From Mantis religiosa (lineage: Eukaryota > Arthropoda > Insecta > Mantodea > Mantidae): a DNA stretch of 64,000 bases. The notes under the pieces are model-generated. The model had not been told where the DNA came from and ran no database searches. It saw only the letters and a list, made by a program, of their open reading frames with translations. The position numbers and the translations under genes are program-made. Shown here piece by piece: positions 21,346 through 31,689 of the stretch. The first letter of the stretch is position 1. Every line of letters starts with the position of its first letter. Location: contig CM060958.1 in the NCBI GenBank assembly GCA_030765055.1, positions 111,949,127 through 112,013,126 of the forward strand, read 5' to 3'.

Positions 21346-22064
21346 GGAATATAAACAAAAGGAAAATAAAAAAGTCAGTTTTTGAAAATCTTTCAGAATG
21401 GCCGAACTCAAAAAGAAAAGGTCTTTTAAACAGAAAGTTGGTCTTTAAGATTCAAAATGTTCCAAAAATGTGACAGGATGGTTTTGCAAATAATGCTTCC
21501 ATAGAAGGAACGGAAAGGTTTTATTTTTCTATTTTCACAAGAATGTGTAACGATTTTAAGATGCTTGCGTGACAAATACAACATATAAATGAAGTTTTCA
21601 GAAATAAACTAAAATCTTTCTCTTTCTGCAATACTTTTGTATGATTACTAAACAGCAGAACTTATACCAAATATTACTGCAGAAGGAAGCGTTGATTAGG
21701 CTTACAATTTATGTGAAATAATATATTTTGTGTGCTTCATCATTTGCAAAATACTTTTGTATTAGGCTCAGTGTTGAAATATTTATAAATTCCTGTAGTT
21801 GTAATTAGTCAAACGTTTTCCCTCGTGGTAATCCAAAGAGAATAAATTTAAATGCCAGCTGTTTAAAAATATGACAATTGTCGATAGCCTATCATATTCA
21901 TTGGAAGTTATAAATGTATACTGAAAGTTTATATTAACATGAAGTATATAAAAATAAGGTTTTGAAAGACCTGTTTGTGAAAAAAGGAAAGTCATGTGAA
22001 TTTAACACATCAGAGTTTTAGTAGCCATTTTCTTCATCATTCCTTTGTTACAGTTACACTGCTG
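21346..22064. other. AT-rich spacer, no gene seen
   Basis: No coding or repeat assignment. Confidence 0.35.
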
Positions 22065-22935
22065 AAAGTACTGGTCCTAATATATTTAAGACGTTTGTCG
22101 AAGGAGACATTGTACACTTACTCAATGTGTCAGAGAGCTGCGAAAAGTGCAGACCTAAAGCCATATAGGGTTACGGTTGTTCATCAGTTACAGGAACCAG
22201 ATAAGGATAAAAGATTGAATTATTGTCGTTGGTTTCAAACGTTAATTGTGCAAAATCCTGCTATGTTGTCCATCACATAGTTCACAGATGGAGCAAGATT
22301 CCATTTATCCCGTTATGTGAAGTCACAGAACTCATGCCATTGGGCCATAGAAAATCCACACGTCATCCATGAAGCACCTATGTACCCGGTTAAAATCGGA
22401 GTTCGGTGCGCAATATCCGCACGGCGAATACTTTTTTTAATCAGACTGTGAACACTGCAGAGTATCGACTGATTTTCATGCAGTTTGTTGAGCAACTGGA
22501 CGATGTAGAGCTGAGTCAAGGATATTTTCAGCAAGATGGCGCTACATGAGATACCTCAAATGAATCCATGGAACTAATTGCAAATATCTTTGACGACCGA
22601 ATAATTTCCAGGAAACTATGGCTACCGAGATCTCCGGATTTGACATCGTCAGACTTCTTTCTATGTGGTTCCTTAAAGGACAGGGTTTACGCCACACGCG
22701 ACACATTGGACGATCTGAGGCACCTCACACAGGAGACTCAAGCTATTGACAACACCTCTAACGAGTGGCCAGTAACATGGGACGTAGTGTTGAGTTGTGC
22801 CTTATGCAGAATGGAGAACATTTTCAACATTTGCTATAGACGTAAACAATCTACAAATTCCTCTACATTCCTCTAGCATAATTCGTTTTGAAACAATTCG
22901 TGAAAGACATGTGTCAGTTCTATATAAATCACTCT
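22065..22935 (+). pseudogene. Degenerate Tc1/mariner-superfamily transposase (DDE_3 type)
   Basis: Pieces in several frames follow the family in order: LRRLSKETLYTYSMCQRAAK with PYRVTVVHQLQ (22085-22200), DGARFHLSRYVKSQNS (first catalytic Asp, near 22280), NPHVIHEAPMYPVKIGVRCA, FQQDGAT (second Asp, near 22530), and LWLPRSPDLTSSDFFLCGSL (third Asp, near 22650). About 270 residues can be traced, so most of the gene was once present. Frameshifts and stops inactivate it. The right end may be TATATAAATCACTCTGTA near 22938. It is related to but distinct from the element at 39091-40264. Confidence 0.75.
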
Positions 22936-23109
22936 GTATGAAAATGTATTTCATACAAAAAGAAATTTATATATTTTAAGAAGAACACTGTTTCAAATAA
23001 GATATGATAAAATGATCGTGGCTTTCTCTCAGTGCAGTACCTATGTATATTAATGAATGTTGACAGCATGAGCACTGAAATTTTAATATGAGCTATTATT
23101 AAACTTAAA

Positions 23110-24280
23110 AGATTATTACGCAGGCATTTATTATTTTATTTTTCTCGTTTTAGTTAAGCTGAGAACGTCCTGCCTAACTCCGCAATGCTATTTCTATGAC
23201 TTTGGGTACACAAGAAATTATTATTGGTATATACATGAACATTTTCCGACATATTCTTAAAACTTTTATATTGCATAATACCTATTATTATTTGAAAATT
23301 TTATACTGAAAATGTGTTATAATTTTTTTTAAATAAGCACTGAAATTTCAGCTAATTTTATTTTTTAAACAAGTATTATGAATATCAGAGAAAAGTTCCT
23401 TCTTATTCTTATTCTTATAAGTTTGTTTAATACATACACAAAAGTTCGTATGTTTTGGTTGAATACCTCTTTTTTGTAAGTGTACCAGAACCTGGAAAAA
23501 ATGCGAAACTGAGAAAAACAGCTTTAAAGTTTATTGATTACTGACTTGTCACATGAGTCAGAACATTCCTGCTGCATAGTCCTGACCCTCTGTATTCTCA
23601 CTTGTTCTTTTCAAGTTCCTCTTCATTTTTCTTGCCTTCTTGGTCAGTTCTTCAATCATTTTATCTGCTTTCAGGACTCGCTGCTCATCAATTTCTGTAT
23701 ATGACTACTGTCATGATTAACACATGTATTGTTGAACTGGGCTTACTAACCTCAATATTACATGTGATTTCATTGTATATTCTATTTATATTTTCCACAT
23801 TTACTGTTCTGTTTTTGGTAGAACCATTGCTTGTAAACTTTCATTTCCAAATGTTATTGGCCTACCCATATCATATATTCACCAATAACGGTACAAAATA
23901 TTATTCAGAACAAATTACTGTTCACATACACAGCCGCAGGCAAAGCAAAACGAGCATCGTTGGAATTACAGTGGTACCAGCAGAAATCTTGAAAGATCTC
24001 TTACAAAACAAGGTTACTTCATAATTTTCTGTTCAGTTTTACTGATGTTATGATCGATTTTCTGAAAGTTTACCAAAATGGGCGTGGCAACAGCTTAACA
24101 GCCACTAATATAATAAGAAAATTAGGTATAAGTTCTTGCTCCAAAGAACCTTCTAACTATATATTTCTAATCTAGAGGGATGAAGTTATAATAAAATGTA
24201 AAAATAAAACAGTGAATTTTAACCCCAAGTGAAGTACCTTCTCAGCTTAAGAAAAACAAGTTTTTGTATGCACGTTTTAT
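23110..24280 (-). repeat. Repeat copy F2, inverted partner of 4880-6040
   Basis: The complement aligns with 4880-6040 over about 1.1 kb. The conserved coding end reads EQRVLKADKMIEELTKKARK then MKRNLKRTSENTEGQD, with few changes from F1. The flanking gene and the 25-bp inverted ends seen around F1 are not found here, so F2 is a partial copy. Confidence 0.72.
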
Positions 24281-25633
24281 TGAATATTTCACATTATGAG
24301 CTAAAAATATGGAGAGTAATATATTTAAAGTGAACTATTATATACTCAAAACTGTGATCAACAATTTTTACATTTTTATTGAGGAAACTCTTCTGTAAAC
24401 TGTAAGCTGTTGCACTTCAACAGCGGTGCAAGGAAACTTTCGAATAATAATGAGAAATGTTCCAAAGAAGGAGATAAGTAAAATTAAGTTTGAACTACAA
24501 GGAGGGACTTATCAAAGGTGTATTTAAATACCTATTTGTGTAGATGAGACAAAATCTGTGATAAAATGCTGTAATAAAAATAAATTTGTAAATTTTTAGC
24601 AATTTTCACTGATGCATTGGCTTAATCAAACAGTTATGAATATTAAAATTTGTATGGGGAAAGAAAATAGACGGGGTCGTTGCTCCCGAGATTGCCGTGT
24701 TTGTGGTTTTTAATTCATTTACTGCGGAAGAGGAACCAAATGATCTGTTCGTCTCACAGCTGGAGTGCTGGAGGGGTGGGAACGCAGTTGGCATTAGGTT
24801 CCAGGACTATTTTCGTATGCTCTGTCAAGCGATGCTTCTGTTTTATTCCGCGGGGGCGTGCACACTATTTCTACATCGTGCATCTGCCACCCACTCCCAG
24901 CCTGCTATGGCTCGGGGCTGATCACCCACCAACATCTTGACTGACATCACTATAAAGCCAAAAACAACTGGCCTCACATCACTCTTGTATGTACAAAGTA
25001 TTCTTCTATCTGCTTCGTGTTAATCCAGATAAACGTTTACTAGAAATAACTTTATTATGTAGTTCCTTGTAGGCATAATGGGAATAGAACTATACACCAG
25101 GCTTAAGCGACAGTCAAATGTTTAAGACCTGCTTGCTATGTCTGTCATTCCATGTTCTTTGCATAGTCAGAACATAAAAAAGGAATAACGATTTCCAATT
25201 TGAGAAGATGGTTATTTTAAAATACAAACCAATGAAAGGAAAATCTCGAAAACAGTTGCCATCATAAAAAATAAATGACAAACGGTATGATTTAATTGGT
25301 GTGAAATCCATAATATTCTCCAGAAATGTATCCAGAATAAAGAGGACCTTATAGACTGTTTACAGAAAATTCAAGATGTATTTAAGTAGTCATGAAAACA
25401 TTAACATATATTTAATTAACATCTTTAGTAGAACTTTTGAGAAAGTACAGATATTCAATTTCTTCCATTTACTTAGGAGCTTTAAAAATCTTTGGCTCGT
25501 TTCCTTTGAAGGTGCTCAACCCCAGTACCAACTTTGTGTTTAACCAATTTATCGTAATTGAACTGTACTGTTGTAAGAGTCACAACCCCACACACCTACC
25601 CTCCCACACATATACAAGCTATGAAAAGTAAAT
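24281..25633. other. Spacer with a GC-richer segment, unclassified
   Basis: 24665-24960 is clearly GC-richer than its surroundings and ends with TATAAA at 24951-24956. It could be an LTR or a promoter, but no partner copy or coding trace supports either. The rest is AT-rich. Confidence 0.3.
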
Positions 25634-26155
25634 AAAAAGAATGGATCTTAGAAATAGGATTGGTAAGAGCCCACATACGAATTGAAGGAAATGAAATCGC
25701 AGATAAACTTTCGAAACAAGCAACAACAAATCATAGCATAGAAAGCTACAACATAACCGCAAAAAGTGCCATCAGGAAAAAAATACGGGAAGAGACACTA
25801 AATGGTAAAAAAATGGCAAAACACATTAAAAGGAACAAGATGAAAACGTTTTTACACAGTAGCAAAATGACTATAATGAAGAATTAACCTAACCACTAAT
25901 CTCGCAACCATCTTACAGGACGTGGAAGACTAAGCCTATTACAGGAGATTCTACATAATCGATGATGCTACACACACCTGCAGAAGAGGAAACCAACCGA
26001 AAGATCACATTCTGTATCAAATGGAACCAAAGAGAAAAAACTAAGGATGCAAATAAGCAATAAAGAAGGGAAGTGGCCAGTACATAAATCAAAACTTGTG
26101 GGACAGTATCTAAAGGACTTCAGTGAATATGTCAAGGAAGTGCAGAATAACTAAA
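25634..26155 (+). mobile_element. Non-LTR retrotransposon 3' end (RNase H tail)
   Basis: From about 25650 the frame gives VRAHIRIEGNEIADKLSKQA, the last RNase H motif with its catalytic Asp, then a lysine-rich stretch. In other frames come GNQPKDHILYQ (near 25990) and KLVGQYLKDFSEYVKEVQNN (near 26090) with a stop. The order matches the C-terminus of RNase H-carrying LINEs, where a cysteine-histidine knuckle precedes a short tail. 5'-truncated and frameshifted. Confidence 0.7.
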
Positions 26156-26347
26156 ACAGAAGTATAAATGAGTGACAACTCGAAAAGAAATCTGTGATTA
26201 TCTGAACACAATTAATCTAAAAAACAAATGAAATGTTAATATTTCAGTTAATATGGCCAATCAATCCCGAAAAAAGGCAAACCAGAAAACATGTAATATT
26301 ACTAATTTAACGGAACATGTGGATGAATAAATTATTATAAAAAGCAT

Positions 26348-26391
26348 ACACACACACACGCACAGATGCACATGCACATGCACACACACGG
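26348..26391. repeat. (CA)n-rich imperfect microsatellite
   Basis: ACACACACACAC followed by GCACATGCACATGCACAC. Confidence 0.9.
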
Positions 26392-26755
26392 TCCTCTTTT
26401 AAAATAGATTACTTTAAGTTACAGAAGACCTCAAAACGTGTATTTAGTGTAATCTTGGTATCCAATTATCAGATAGAATTCGATAGCTTTTCTATCCACT
26501 TGATACACATCGCCTTTTTAATTCAGGGAACCGCGAATTCTGTATTTCCAATTTATAGAATTCTTGGGTTCAATGCAAAGCCTTCTCTACCTATTACTCA
26601 AGTGATCGATATAGTAAATTTTAGGATGATTTGTGCTATGAACAATACATTATTCATTTTTGTTTTCATGAGTTTCTCTTTCTTTGTTTCTTTATGTTGA
26701 TAAAATGTCCTATTACTCAAAAGGCATTACTTGCTGTCTTTCAGCATAAGACTTT

Positions 26756-26756
<1 letters not shown>

Positions 26757-26830
<74 letters not shown>

Positions 26831-26856
26831 GAGAGAGAGAGGGAGGGAGAGAGAAA
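26757..26856. repeat. (GA)n microsatellite
   Basis: About 100 bp of nearly pure GA with a few G insertions near its right end. The Arg-Glu repeat peptide across it is a by-product. Confidence 0.97.
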
Positions 26857-27399
26857 AGGTACAAATATTTATATTTTAAACACTGAAAGGAGCTTAATAG
26901 TTAAGAAAATCGAAGGAACCATCTGATATCTTGTTGTTTTAGATCTTTGAAAATGCATAAATATGTTTCATAAATATAAGTTTGCTGTTTTACCTTTTTA
27001 TATAAAGTTAATTGAAGGTGTTTTATATGGAATCATTTATTCAGTAAAAGAGAACTAACGATTACTTTGAAAAGCTCCTGAAGTTTGCGGTAACCCCAAA
27101 CAGAAATATTTAAGGTATATTATATGATGAAAAGAAATCTTCTCTTCAACAAGATATATATTTTAACCTTAAATAGTATCTCAATAAGCCTAATGGCTAC
27201 CTGTTGATGGTTCTGCTCCTCTGGATGTAATCTGTAAGCGCCACACTAGACAATCCCAGAATCGTAGAAATGGTTTTTCTTACAGCTGGAATAACTTTAG
27301 CTTTCTTTGGTGCACTTTCACTTGTTGATTGGACTGGTCTTTCATCTTAGGTGAGTAGTGGTGAATGCATACTTTATTACGAATATAATTTCTGTCAGG

Positions 27400-27632
27400 C
27401 CCGCCTCGGTAGCGTAGATGGTAGCGTGTCGGCCTCACGTTCAAGAGGTCCCAAGTTAGAATCTCGGTCAGGGTGAGTTATCTGGATAACGTTTTTTTTT
27501 CTGGAGTTTTCCCTTATCCTGAAAGACGAATGTCGGGTAACTCTTAGCAATATAGACCCTGGACTCATTTGAGCATCATTTCACCCATTTCATTCATCGT
27601 CCGATATGAGTTAACCTTGGAGGACATAAATT
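27400..27632 (+). mobile_element. SINE family A, full length
   Basis: CCCGCCTCGGTAGCGTAGAT head, TCAAGAGGTCCCAAGTTAGA in place of the usual B box (so B is damaged), and the family end ATCGTCCGATATGAGTTAAC. TGTCAGG occurs on both sides (27393-27399 and near 27640), a probable short target duplication. Confidence 0.92.
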
Positions 27633-28109
27633 AAAGAAAATGTCAGGTTGAACGCTTAAAAACGAATTACTTTATGGGAGCTCGTGCTTCAGTGTTATCT
27701 AAGTTCTTTACACGATCGCAAAAATAAGTCACTAAATATTCGGTCCACCATTGAGATTTTAAAGTATTTCCATCTCTGAGCCAGGCTCTTATAAAACCAA
27801 TCGTAAAGAATCTCTGATATAATTTTAATATATATTTTGATAAGAAAGACTAAATTGTGGATTGCCAGATTAAATTAAATTGATTTGCGTTCAGTGGCTT
27901 CACTTGTAGCCACAAAAGGATTGTGAGCATTGAATATGTCCAGAGGTAAACAGCATATATACTTGAAAATTTAACATAATAGGCACGTTATAGGCAATAT
28001 GTAAAGCAATATGGAAAACATGTATATACGATGCAAAATCAGATACTAATCAACTTTCAATTGGCTTTTTCCAGTACGTCTCAATCTTTTAACAATGAAT
28101 ACCATCTAT

Positions 28110-28690
28110 TGTTATTTCTTGAATACATTAAAGTAGCTTTTGAATAGGCATCGAAAATTTATGGAATGATTTGTCATTGGAACAGTTAGATCCTGTTTAC
28201 AGAGCTGCATAAGCATTATCAGCATAATCTCTCGTTCAGATAATTATGTAGAGAATAAAATGATTTTGAGCATAGGTACTGTCCAGCAGCATCTTTAAAG
28301 GCACCGAAATTATCAATTTTTCCTTTAAGATCACGGGAGAGCGTGGTTTCATAATGGTTTCATAATGCACACTTTTCCGGAAGCAAGAAAGTATAGCACT
28401 GCGATGAAGGATGTTATACTTTTGTCTAGTATTTATCCTGTGAATTACTTTATTTGTTATGAATGAGGCCCAATTGCATACAAAGAACTTTAGGATGAGA
28501 ATATATGTATAAAGAGAAGGGTTAATATTTTCAATCTTCTAAAAATATCTTTGCAGAAGCGTCTGCTACTGGAGTTAGTAATGATTCTTATAACCTTCTT
28601 TTGCATAAAAGAAATATTGGCTATATCTACGGCATTGTTCTTTCGTTTCCTTACAGAGTCGGTACTGACAATCAAAACTATATATTTACT
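28110..28690 (-). mobile_element. Non-LTR retrotransposon reverse-transcriptase tail
   Basis: The minus strand gives ISFMQKKVIRIITNSSSRRF then CKDIFRRLKILTLLFIHIF (28490-28640), followed after breaks by INTRQKYNILH and FRKSVHYE. This is the familiar LINE segment with a Q-K-K-x-x-R-I-I motif, an F-x-x-L-x-I-L-x-L motif and then an N-T-R-x-K motif. The catalytic domain is missing. Confidence 0.65.
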
Positions 28691-28859
28691 GTTGCTGAAT
28701 TCATATCACAAATCAAAATAAAAAATAGCTATGTTAAGACTTTGATTGCTTGCTTTTTCTGATTAGGTAATGCGCAGTCAGTAAACCTTAAGTAAGTTTA
28801 ATTTAAGCCTTCAAATTCGAAGCACTATATAAACATAAAAATATAACAAAATAGCGTCA

Positions 28860-29075
28860 CTCGTGACGCAAGTGGAGAAAGAAGTTGCCAAGGAATTCGT
28901 TGAAATGCTGGTGCCAAAACATGAACATGACAAAAATGTCGCTTTTGATAAGATTTCCTGGATGCACTCATTTCAGTGTAAGTTGCTGGAAGGGTTTTCT
29001 TTTCACGATCTTTTGGACCTGTCTAACAATTATTATTTAAAAATGTCGTGGTTAGCGAAAACACTCCGGTAAATT
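28860..29075 (+). other. Unassigned open stretch of about 70 codons
   Basis: The frame reads TQVEKEVAKEFVEMLVPKHE then HDKNVAFDKISW. I do not recognise it. It lies just left of the Penelope-like hairpin and could be part of that element or chance. Confidence 0.2.
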
Positions 29076-29091
29076 AATAAAACTAACTTCT

Positions 29092-29297
29092 CTAAGCAGT
29101 ACTAATCAAGGCTTCGCGGGTGATCAGCCGTGTCAAATTAATAAACGTCGAGATTTCGGCCATTGTAAACTCCAAGACCTTCTTCATAATCTGATGAAAT
29201 AGCTAAATTCTTCTTACTATATACCATCAAATGGTACTCGAAGTTTATTAATTTAACGCGGCTGATCACCTGCGAAGCCTTGATTAGTAATGCTTAC
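29092..29297. repeat. Hairpin of 53-bp inverted repeats, Penelope-like terminal region
   Basis: TACTAATCAAGGCTTCGCGG at 29100-29152 and its complement at 29237-29289 match at 49 of 53 positions and flank about 84 bp. On the minus strand the loop reads ATGAAGAAGGTCTTGG, then GGCCGAAATCTCGACG. That resembles a decayed hammerhead ribozyme core (CTGANGA, stem, GAAA) as found in Penelope-like retroelement terminal repeats. No reverse transcriptase is adjacent. Confidence 0.45.
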
Positions 29298-29401
29298 CGT
29301 GAAAGCTTCAAGTCTTAAACTCTCTAAGCAGTATAGGTAATTATTTTAAAATGATTTTTCTTCTTTTGGTTAATTGTGGTAAGTATTTTCCTTAGTTTCC
29401 G

Positions 29402-29523
29402 TGTGTAGGCGAAGGTTTGTCTGAGTAGAACCAGACTGAAAAATTCAATGCCATTGGCATTGAATGGCATTGGCATTCAATTTTTCAGTCTGGTTCTACT
29501 CAGTCAAACCTTCGCCTACACAT
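29402..29523. repeat. Near-perfect palindrome made of two opposed family E tails
   Basis: TGTGTAGGCGAAGGTTTG at 29402 and its complement ending at 29523 are the outer ends. The arms, about 45 bp each, differ by a single base or so, and the centre is itself made of GCCATTGGCATT-type repeats. The right arm is the start of the family E element to its right. Confidence 0.88.
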
Positions 29524-29878
29524 GGCTAGTGTGGAAAAAATTATTATTTCCATCAATTTACCTAAACAACTTAGTGGTTTTGAGAGAACGTAAGCTTTCA
29601 CGGCCGGAGTGGTTTAACTATGAGGTCTGGAAGGGAAGTACTTACAGCATAGTAATTCACCACAAAAGGTGCGTGTCTCATAGCATATGAGAACCCCTAG
29701 TGGTCTACCGGGAAACAGACGAGTCAGTTGGAGAATTTAATGTCATGTCGGCATGTTGGCAATAGTAGCTCAATGGTTTAGAGCAACTAAACGGAGAGCA
29801 GGAGATCGTTGTTCAAATACCGGTTATGGCATTGAATTTTTCATTTTGGTTCTACTTACTCAAATCCAATTTTTGTCT
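29476..29878 (+). mobile_element. SINE family E, long form with tail sequence at both ends
   Basis: Order: tail (TTTTTCAGTCTGGTTCTACT near 29480, CACATGGCTAGTGTGGAA), a middle part with TGTCTCATAGCATATGAGAA, a tRNA-like head (TAGTAGCTCAATGGTTTAGA, 29764; B-box-like GTTGTTCAAATACC), then the tail again (TTTTTCATTTTGGTTCTAC near 29838). The same order is seen in complement at 42917-43291. Confidence 0.75.
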
Positions 29879-30029
29879 AAATTCAATAGATAGTAAAGAC
29901 TATTGAAAGCGACTGGCGAAAAATTCAAGATTTGTTTTCTTAAGCAATTAGGGTTTCATTTACTGATACGGATGGCTGGGGTCTTTAAGACACAGAATCG
30001 TGGGTCTGGTAGGTCGGCAAATGTGTGTG

Positions 30030-30275
30030 AAATGTGTAGTGTTTAACGCCCGCTTTTACTACATACGGCACCGCAGGCGATGACACTGATGATACATGAG
30101 ATGACGATGGAGCACCGGTGGAATAAGATGGTGGGGGAAACCGGAAGTCCTGGAGAAAACCCGCCCCAACGCACTGTTGTCCACAAAAAATCTCACTTTG
30201 CGGTCGCCTGGGATCGAACCCGGGCCTCCCGAAAGCGGGCCACAGACGAAACCGCCGGAGCCATCCCGATCGGTA
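30030..30275 (-). mobile_element. Chimeric SINE: family C head on a family B body
   Basis: Reading the minus strand, GGGATGGCTCCGGCGGTTTC then GTCTGTGGCCCGCTTTCGGG matches the head of family C (50587). From the B box onward (GGGTTCGATCCCAGGCGACC and the AAAGTGAGATTTT body) it matches family B (48385, 9215). The junction is near 30225-30230. This looks like template switching between two SINEs. Confidence 0.82.
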
Positions 30276-30570
30276 TCATCAAGGGAAAGTACAAAGGAGA
30301 GGATATATTGATCCCGCGTATTCCGATGATTCCAACGGATTTATATTTTGATTTAGGTGCCTACAATTTCCCATGCGTTTGACCTTAGCGATGACCATAA
30401 ATAAATCGCAAGGAAGTTTGCAGAATCTACTTGGAGTTGAACTATTTCTATCATGAACAAATTATACGTAGCGTGTTCGAGCGTCGGAGAACCATCTTCT
30501 TTATATATTTACGCACTTCAAAAAAAGACGAAAATATTGTTCATCAGAAAGTTTTAAATTGATCATCTTA
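30276..30570 (+). pseudogene. Helitron helicase (Pif1-like) C-terminal remnant
   Basis: The frame gives IIKGKYKGEDILIPRIPMIP then TDLYFDLGAYNFPC. After a stop and a shift comes AMTINKSQGS (30389-30420), and later pieces fit the pattern L-Y-V-A-C-S-R-V and L-x-I-Y-A seen at the end of Helitron Rep/helicase proteins. The TINKSQG motif belongs to the Pif1-family helicase core. The Rep nuclease part and the Helitron ends are not visible, so this is a decayed fragment. It begins where the chimeric SINE starts. Confidence 0.78.
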
Positions 30571-30861
30571 ACTGCAATCTGTTGTATTTAATCTTGACTT
30601 CCAAATGTAAAATAAATGACTAACTGTACCGAATCTGTTTTAATTATATAGATACGTTCAGACAAATTTTAATGGCTGTACGAAGTTCACCGAGTCCGGT
30701 AGTATTAGATAAAAATTTAAATGGACAGAATGTTATGCTTGCAGTTTTATTTGATTGGCACAAAGTCAACATCCTGTTAAAATGCAGCCTAATTAAGAGA
30801 GACAACGATCATCTGTTAGGTTAAGACTCGTCGGTACGTATTCTGGAGGCTGTAGTATCAG

Positions 30862-31123
30862 TGCATATAAGGGGCATCCGCACCGTCCGGAAGTCCTATC
30901 GAGAAAGTGTAGTGTGACGTGAAGTGTGGCAACAGTTGGCTTGCTGCCCGATGTCTCACCTACTTGTCTCTGTGACGCTCCCAGGCATTTATTCTGTAAT
31001 TCGGCACAAGCTTCCTGTCAACTTTCTGTCATGCTTTCCTTCCTCGCTTGTGTCTAGTCCATACAAAAAACAAATTGTCACTTCCGGAATAGGAAGAACC
31101 CTAAAAAATGAAGCTCAGTAAGT
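30862..31123 (+). promoter_or_regulatory. Candidate host promoter, leader and tiny first exon
   Basis: GCATATAAGGGG (30862) is TATA-like. About 240 bp downstream, AAAAAATGAAGCTCAGTAAGT holds an ATG (31108) in a good context, followed after ten coding bases by a strong splice donor (GTAAGT, 31118-31123). Insect cuticle and secreted-protein genes often start with such a minimal Met-Lys exon. No second exon was found, so this is speculative. Confidence 0.2.
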
Positions 31124-31689
31124 ATATCACTGTAGTGGTGTAGTGGCTTCTTTTATAGTCACTTATTGGTATTTTGCTTCAGAATCGTGGTTGGTTTAAG
31201 GTGGAGTTTATATTTTGAGGTTTCCTCTCGCTGGTTTAGACGTGTATTTCATACCCATTTTATTCATCATTCGGTATCCTTAACTACTTCGGTTAAGGAC
31301 CATAAAATTAACAAATTTTCAACAAAGTATTCTTGAAAAAGCTTATTATTTTATCCCCTTTATGTTAATCCATTTAGACTTTCGCAGAAATGCTTATTGT
31401 ATATTTCCTTGTTGGTCACTACGTAATTGCTTTAGAATTCTCTATATGTCCAGAAGAACGAATGACTTCTCATTTGAGGATAAGTACATAAATAAATATT
31501 ATACATAACATTATTCAAGCACCGTCCTTAACATCTAAAATGTTATTGGCAATTGTTTTTGCAAGAATGGCTCATTGGCAATAATGTTTACTCAGTTTTG
31601 CTTTCGTGTTAATATTTTGACTTGTTTACTTTGGGATTTTCTTCTTAATTTTAAATTTAAACACCCACACCATTCACTATCATTAATAA

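Noticed and set aside
24680..24940. Two overlapping open frames in a GC-richer segment
   Set aside because: No recognisable domain and no partner copy; kept only as an unclassified segment.
26631..26879. Arg-Glu repeat protein
   Set aside because: Direct translation of the (GA)n microsatellite.
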